Below, in pieces: positions 45,451 through 49,970 of a stretch of DNA of 49,970 nucleotides. The stretch is from NCBI GenBank assembly GCA_905397405.1, contig CAJPVJ010000057.1, positions 1-49,970 of the forward strand, in the 5' to 3' direction. Each line of letters begins with the position of its first letter. Position 1 is the stretch's first letter. A model generated the notes under the pieces. That model saw nothing but the letters and a program-made list of their open reading frames with translations. It ran no database searches and was not told the origin of the DNA. The DNA is from Oppiella nova. Its lineage: Eukaryota > Arthropoda > Arachnida > Sarcoptiformes > Oppiidae. A program made the translations under genes and the position numbers.

Positions 45451-46041
45451 ATGGAAAAAATCCAGACAAAGGCAACCGTTTTAATTATCCCAGGTTTACG
45501 TGACCATGTTGCTGAACATTGGCAAACCTTATTAGAGCAAAGGCTGGTCAAGGTACGATCCGTCCCCCCGTTGGAAACAGACAAGCTCAACTGCATAAAA
45601 AGAGTTAAAGCGATCCAAGCACAACTTGAAGAAATTGATGGTGCTGTGATTTTAGTTGCACATAGTGCAGGGGTATTAATGACCGTTCACTGGGCAGCTC
45701 TGTATCAACACAATATTCAAGGGGCTTTGTTGGTGACACCACCCGATTTATCGGCCAAATGGCCTGAAAACTATCCAAGTTCTGCAATGCTAAAACAGCA
45801 AGGATGGGATCCTTTACCTAACAAGATTTTGCCTTTTCCGAGCATTGTTGTTGCAAGTACCAACGATCATTTAGCCAGTTACCAGGCCGTTAGGACTATG
45901 GCAAAAACATGGGGCAGTCAATTGGTGAGTTTAGGTGAAGTGGGGCATCTTAATCCTGCTGCTGGATATGGGTATTGGGCACAAGCTGAACAATTTATTC
46001 AACAATTAGACCAAGTGGATGATTCGATATGTATCGCTTAG
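45451..46041 (+). CDS. RBBP9/YdeN-family serine hydrolase
   Basis: 196 residues, small cytoplasmic alpha/beta hydrolase. VLIIPGLRDHVAEHWQ at the N-terminus, nucleophile in LVAHSAGVLMTVHW, Asp in VVASTNDHLASYQ and His in LGEVGHLNPAAGYGYW make a complete triad. Family members are small esterases of poorly known substrate. It follows the tandem-repeat control region and precedes the DUF1302 gene by about 200 bp; the three genes on both sides of the control region may handle one hydrophobic ester-like compound. This grouping is an inference. Confidence 0.88.
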   Translation: MEKIQTKATVLIIPGLRDHVAEHWQTLLEQRLVKVRSVPPLETDKLNCIKRVKAIQAQLEEIDGAVILVAHSAGVLMTVHWAALYQHNIQGALLVTPPDLSAKWPENYPSSAMLKQQGWDPLPNKILPFPSIVVASTNDHLASYQAVRTMAKTWGSQLVSLGEVGHLNPAAGYGYWAQAEQFIQQLDQVDDSICIA

Positions 46042-46237
46042 TGCTTAGACTTTATATAGCGGAATTTATTGAGAAGTGACTTGGTTCAATTTACACGCCG
46101 TTTTAAGACAGCATTGCTCATTGGTTAGCAGTATAGGTAACAGATTAAACAATTAAAAAATCATGCATATTTCAAAATAGTCAATATGGCTATTTATGGA
46201 GTTAAATCGAATTAAATCATATCGATATGGAGATCGA

Positions 46238-48073
46238 ATGATGCAAAATGTGATATGTGGCAATAACCCGAAACGCACGATTATTTTCACTCAAAAGCTG
46301 GGTGTCTGTTTAGTGCTGTGCTTAAGTATTTCAAAAGTGTCTGCAAAAAGTGTTGAGATCAATGAGGATTGGAAATTTGAAACCAGTACGATGCTCAGCC
46401 TAGGTGCGAATTGGAGTACTCAAGATGCTTCAAATCAGTTGGTGTATAAACCGGATGCAAATCATATCGGAAAGGACGGTTTAAGCGTTGACGTGAATGG
46501 TGACGATGGGCATGTGAACTTTAGTCAAAACGATAACATTTCCCAAATTATAAAAGGGTTGACTGAGTTTCGTTTAAAAGGACAACAACAGGGTGCAGTA
46601 ATCAGCACTAAATATTGGTATGACCATGCTTATGAAACTGGTCGTGGAGATTTAAAAGCCTTTGATGATTCTGCGTGGCCTAGATTAGCCAAATTTAAGG
46701 GCATTGATCTTTGGGATGCCTATATCTGGAAAAATTTTGCTTTAGAAAATGGTCAAAATGCCAATCTAAAATTAGGCAAACATACCTTAAATTGGGGGAA
46801 ATCGCAGTTTTTCCAAAATGGTATAAATTCAGTCAGTGCCTTGGATTATGTTGCAATCAATCGGCCTGGAGGAGAGGCAAAAGAGCGAATAATTCCTGTC
46901 GAAATGTTTTCATTTGAGGCTGGAATAACGCCAAATCTTAAACTGGACGGTTTTTATCAGTTTAAGTTTAGACCTTCTGTTGTGGATGGCTGTGGGACGT
47001 TTTTTGCAATTTCGGACTTTGTTCCAGAAAATTGTGGACCCATTATTTTGACCGTTACACCAGGGGATAAGTTGTCTGAAAGTGCTTTAGATGCACAGAC
47101 TTATATTCCACGAGCAGAAAGTCGATATGCCAAGAATAGTGGGCAATATGGTTTTGTTTTAAAGCAAACTTTACCTCGTTGGAATAATGCTGAACTTGGC
47201 GCATATTTTGCGAACTATCACAGTCGCAATGCTAATTTTGATGGTACAGCGATAACTGCATCTGGGCCTGCATATTTTAATACAGCTCGATTTTTTTCAA
47301 TTTATCCAGAAAATATTAAAATGTATGGATTAAGCCTAGCAGCAAAAGTGGGGACAACAGCTGTTTTTAGCGAATTAACGCATAAACCCAATCAACCCTT
47401 GCAATTAAATGGAACAGATATCGTCTATGCTCAAGTTTTAGACAAAGATACGGCCCTTACACCACCTGGAGTTGCGGCTGAATTTGGACAATATTTACAA
47501 GGGTATGTAAGAACGCCTGTAACCCAATTTTCACTGGGTGCAAGTGATCGTTTAAATAATATATTGGGTGCAAATGCATTGAATTGGGCGGCAGAGTTTG
47601 CAGTGAATCATATTGCAGATATTGGTAATCATCGTTTTGGACGGGTCGGTGCATTTGGACGGAGTGAGCTTTCATCTGGTGCTTATAATCCTGAAACAGG
47701 TGAATATAAATGTACGCCTTATGGCACCGCACATCTTGCAAATGATGTGATTGATCGTATGAATGAGCGCTTTTGTAATCGGGATGGTTTTTTTACGCAA
47801 TGGTCATATGGCTATCGTTTACGAGGAACTTTAAATTATCAAGATATTTTACCTACGACCGTCATCACACCAAGTGTAATCTTTCGCCATGATATAGCAG
47901 GATTTAGCCAAAATTTTCAAGAAGGTCAAATGAGTATTGCAGCCACTATTTCAGTGAATTATCAGCAAAAGTATACAGCTGAACTTGCGTATACCAATTT
48001 TTTTGGTTCGAATGATTTTAGTACACTCGATGACCGAGATTTTGCTTCGTTGGTATTAAAAGCTAATTTTTAA
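46238..48073 (+). CDS. DUF1302-family outer-membrane protein
   Basis: About 611 residues. An export signal (residues ~15-37: IIFTQKLGVCLVLCLSISKV, cleavage after SAK) precedes a large beta-rich protein with DUF1302 hallmarks: LWDAYIWKNFALENGQNANL, LKLGKHTLNWGKSQFFQNGI, ALDYVAINRPGGEAKE. Terminal residues VLKANF end in Phe as in barrel proteins. Start: ATG 46238 or ATG 46241 follow GGAG; ATG 46196 is in frame but lacks a clear site. In pseudomonads DUF1302 proteins accompany lipid or sterol catabolism and DUF1329 lipoproteins; no DUF1329 gene is adjacent here. Probable role: uptake of a hydrophobic substrate. Confidence 0.88.
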   Translation: MMQNVICGNNPKRTIIFTQKLGVCLVLCLSISKVSAKSVEINEDWKFETSTMLSLGANWSTQDASNQLVYKPDANHIGKDGLSVDVNGDDGHVNFSQNDNISQIIKGLTEFRLKGQQQGAVISTKYWYDHAYETGRGDLKAFDDSAWPRLAKFKGIDLWDAYIWKNFALENGQNANLKLGKHTLNWGKSQFFQNGINSVSALDYVAINRPGGEAKERIIPVEMFSFEAGITPNLKLDGFYQFKFRPSVVDGCGTFFAISDFVPENCGPIILTVTPGDKLSESALDAQTYIPRAESRYAKNSGQYGFVLKQTLPRWNNAELGAYFANYHSRNANFDGTAITASGPAYFNTARFFSIYPENIKMYGLSLAAKVGTTAVFSELTHKPNQPLQLNGTDIVYAQVLDKDTALTPPGVAAEFGQYLQGYVRTPVTQFSLGASDRLNNILGANALNWAAEFAVNHIADIGNHRFGRVGAFGRSELSSGAYNPETGEYKCTPYGTAHLANDVIDRMNERFCNRDGFFTQWSYGYRLRGTLNYQDILPTTVITPSVIFRHDIAGFSQNFQEGQMSIAATISVNYQQKYTAELAYTNFFGSNDFSTLDDRDFASLVLKANF

Positions 48074-48083
48074 CATTGAGAAA

Positions 48084-48136
48084 TTGGATGCCATGTTTAT
48101 TGGAAGGTTTGGCATCCAACATTAAGCGCATCTTTT
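48084..48136 (+). terminator. intrinsic terminator after the DUF1302 gene
   Basis: Perfect 10-bp stem TTGGATGCCA / TGGCATCCAA (48084-48119), followed a few bases later by CATCTTTTT. Confidence 0.7.
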
Positions 48137-48604
48137 TAATAATAAATATTTAATTCATTTATACAGAAAATGCTTATACAGCTTTGGCAAAAACTGAATT
48201 TTCTGATGTTTATGGTATTTAATTATTCAATCTGATCAATATTGATGTTATTGGAGCTGCTAAGGAGATTGACGGGCATAGGCTTTATTATCACTATAAA
48301 TATGACCTGTTAAATTGATCAAAAATTGCATTTGTTATTTGGTGATGAATTACATGAAATATGCATTAAATTATAATAATAAGAACACTATTACAAGTTT
48401 GTTTCTAAAAGATAATATAAATTTAAATATTTGTTTTTAGGGAATATTTTTAATAAATTATGTATTTAATTGTAATTAAAATAAGTGTAAAAGTTTGCAA
48501 AACATGGTGAGTAATGATAAAAAATGTGCATTATCTGAATAGCTTAATGGGTTCCTACAGATATATTGAAGAATAGAAATATGAATGTTGGATATAAATA
48601 AATA
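48137..48604. other. AT-rich intergenic region
   Basis: No gene, RNA or repeat recognised. Strongly AT-rich from 48330 onward; the promoter of the small unknown gene at 48605 must lie here. Confidence 0.5.
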
Positions 48605-48940
48605 ATGAAAATTTATGAAATGGTGTTTCATAAAGGTATAGATGAAAGCACTCATTTTTTTTATAGTGAAAATACCTATGCTTCACGTCAGCATTTTATC
48701 GAATTAATACGTTTAGATATTGACGCTGAATTGAGTAATTTTAAGATGACATGTCTAAGTGATGATCAATATGATTTAAAAGCATTGTTTGAAGAAGTTC
48801 ATAAAGAAAGCCATTTGCATGTAGATAAAATGGAAGCTGAATTTATTCGTGATGCAATCGCTACATTTGACCAATGCATTTGTTTAAGAGTTAAAGAGCG
48901 AGATGTTCTTAAACCGAGTGGAAACACCTTTCATATTTAG
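48605..48940 (+). CDS. small hypothetical protein
   Basis: 111 residues, cytoplasmic (no signal peptide or membrane segment), acidic, rich in His and Asp/Glu. Pieces: MKIYEMVFHKGIDESTHFFY, ASRQHFIELIRLDIDAELSN, MEAEFIRDAIATFDQCICLR. Codon use and composition are coding-like, less AT-rich than its flanks, and a strong terminator follows, so it is probably real. I do not recognise a family. Not linked to neighbours by spacing. Confidence 0.65.
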   Translation: MKIYEMVFHKGIDESTHFFYSENTYASRQHFIELIRLDIDAELSNFKMTCLSDDQYDLKALFEEVHKESHLHVDKMEAEFIRDAIATFDQCICLRVKERDVLKPSGNTFHI

Positions 48941-49004
48941 TCGTCATCCAAATTGTATACAGAGATTCACGATTTTCGGTCGGCATGTTAAAGTGTCATA
49001 ACGT

Positions 49005-49042
49005 ATCCCATTCTTCACCCCAGAACGAATGGGATTTTTTTA
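49005..49042 (+). terminator. intrinsic terminator after the small hypothetical gene
   Basis: Perfect 9-bp stem ATCCCATTC / GAATGGGAT with a 13-base loop and a run of T. Confidence 0.9.
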
Positions 49043-49831
49043 TTTTTGATGAATGGATAAAATAACCGCTAAGTGTTAACTTTTATTGATTAAATCATAT
49101 TTTGAATAAAGTCCTCGTCACTAATTTACAGCCTCATCATCGTGATTAATCTACCAATACAAAGCCATTGTGAGCAATGATTGTAAAAGACTAATTTGGG
49201 GTGCTTATTATGGTCATGGTTACTTTGTTATCACGAGTTTATTTAAAATTGGAGTTTTTGAATTAATCATCATATCTTAGATCAATTGAATGAAATGAGA
49301 TGTAAAAAATTTGAAGGTAATAATTAAATATAAAAGGCGATTCTTAAATTTTTTAGGTAAAATTTAAAATATAGATAAGCCGATAAAGCATTTTTAAAAA
49401 TAAGTTTATCTTTGTCATATTGAGTTTGGTTTAATATATAAAAATAAAATTTTATCAAGTAAAATTTTGAAATATAGGGTTTAATTTTGTTTTTATGAGG
49501 CTTGATCAAGATAAAATACGATATTGCCTAAGCGAAATTTTAAGTCCTTAGATTGGCATATTTAGCTTGGTGTTATTTAAAAGAAAATTAAGTTAATTTC
49601 ACTTTTACTTTGTCAAATTATCAAGTGAAATGTATTTTTTGGTGTTTTAAATATAATAATAATTTAATTCCATAATTCCAATAAAATTTTTAATAAATAC
49701 AAATAGTTGAGCTTGTTTTGTGCTGCTTATTAGTTGATTTATTGAACACTTATTCATCACATGTGATTATGTAAATACTTTCACACTTCTTGTGTAAAAG
49801 TTTACGAATAATACAAATCATGGGAATTAAT
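49043..49831. other. long very AT-rich region upstream of the pilin gene
   Basis: About 790 bp with no supportable gene; the short frames present are rich in Lys, Ile, Phe and Tyr only because of base composition. Such AT-rich DNA before a pilus operon is typical of H-NS-silenced promoters, which is an inference. Confidence 0.5.
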
Positions 49832-49970
49832 ATGAATATTTTTACAAAACTAACACTAACTGCATTGTTGAGCACGGCTTATATCGCGACTGCACAAGCA
49901 GCTGTTACTGGTCAAGTTGATGTCAAGCTGAATGTTTCGACGGGCTGTACTGTCGAGGGTTCTACTGTTA
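49832..49970 (+). CDS. CsuA/B-like spore-coat-U-domain pilin, 3' end cut by the window
   Basis: Only the first 46 codons are in the window. Signal peptide MNIFTKLTLTALLSTAYIAT then AQA, followed by AVTGQVDVKLNVSTGCTVEG, the start of a spore coat U (SCPU) domain as in the major subunit of Csu-type chaperone-usher pili. GGGAAT lies 6 bases before the ATG. A chaperone, usher and tip genes would be expected next if it is a pilus operon; a lone SCPU protein is the alternative. Confidence 0.75.
   Translation, partial: MNIFTKLTLTALLSTAYIATAQAAVTGQVDVKLNVSTGCTVEGSTV

Noticed and set aside
49324-49509. 61-codon minus-strand frame before the pilin gene
   Set aside because: Composed mainly of Lys, Ile, Phe and Tyr as expected from AT-rich DNA; no ribosome site.
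1-49970. Complete prophage, insertion sequence, integron or CRISPR array
   Set aside because: No transposase, integrase, terminal inverted repeats with target duplications, or regular spaced repeats were seen.

Overview
The window looks like chromosome of an Acinetobacter species (Gammaproteobacteria). The sequence is AT-rich, most of all between genes and in the contact-dependent inhibition locus. Familiar Acinetobacter gene types are present: an aromatic-pathway thiolase, a LipA-type lipase, an OmpW-family porin, a SulP-carbonic anhydrase fusion, a CdiBAI locus and the start of a CsuA/B-like pilin gene. I saw no rRNA, tRNA, CRISPR array, complete insertion sequence or phage module. The genus is an inference from gene content.

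Layout. (1) 1-6.7 kb: the 3' end of a 3-oxoadipyl-CoA thiolase overlaps tail to tail with a LysR regulator; across a long gap lies a TonB-dependent receptor and a secreted alpha/beta hydrolase in one operon. (2) 6.8-9.6 kb: a zinc metallopeptidase resembling a secreted antibacterial effector, flanked by decayed small genes. (3) 9.6-18.5 kb: a small His/Met-rich exported protein, then a complete 2-aminoethylphosphonate (AEP) system: GntR/HutC regulator, ABC importer (binding protein, ATPase, fused double permease), FAD oxidoreductase, PhnW transaminase and PhnX phosphonatase. Two copies of one 20-bp palindrome, before the binding-protein gene and before phnW, are probable operators. (4) 18.5-25.3 kb: a broken remnant that may be the lipase foldase gene, an intact lipA-type lipase, a SulP-carbonic anhydrase fusion and a membrane-bound EAL protein. 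(5) 25.5-35.7 kb: cdiB, a 2161-codon cdiA with a deaminase-like C-terminus, a SUKH-like immunity gene, and two related small exported proteins on the other strand.

(6) 36.0-42.5 kb: a tight seven-gene operon of unknown substrate (quinone-oxidoreductase-like MDR, TauD-type dioxygenase, BKACE enzyme, MFS transporter, DsbA-like protein, small Rieske protein, YeiH/COG2855 exporter). It reads as an uncharacterised catabolic pathway, possibly for an organosulfonate. (7) 42.6-48.1 kb: an AraC regulator, an OmpW-like protein, a small serine hydrolase and a DUF1302 outer-membrane protein. A 13-bp direct repeat with 21-bp spacing sits between the OmpW-like gene and the hydrolase, as expected for an AraC-family activator. 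(8) 48.6-50 kb: a small unknown gene, a long AT-rich gap, and the first codons of a CsuA/B-like pilin cut by the window end.

The strongest candidates for something not yet described are the operon at 36-42.5 kb, the metallopeptidase island, the CdiA toxin tip, and the two regulatory DNA motifs.
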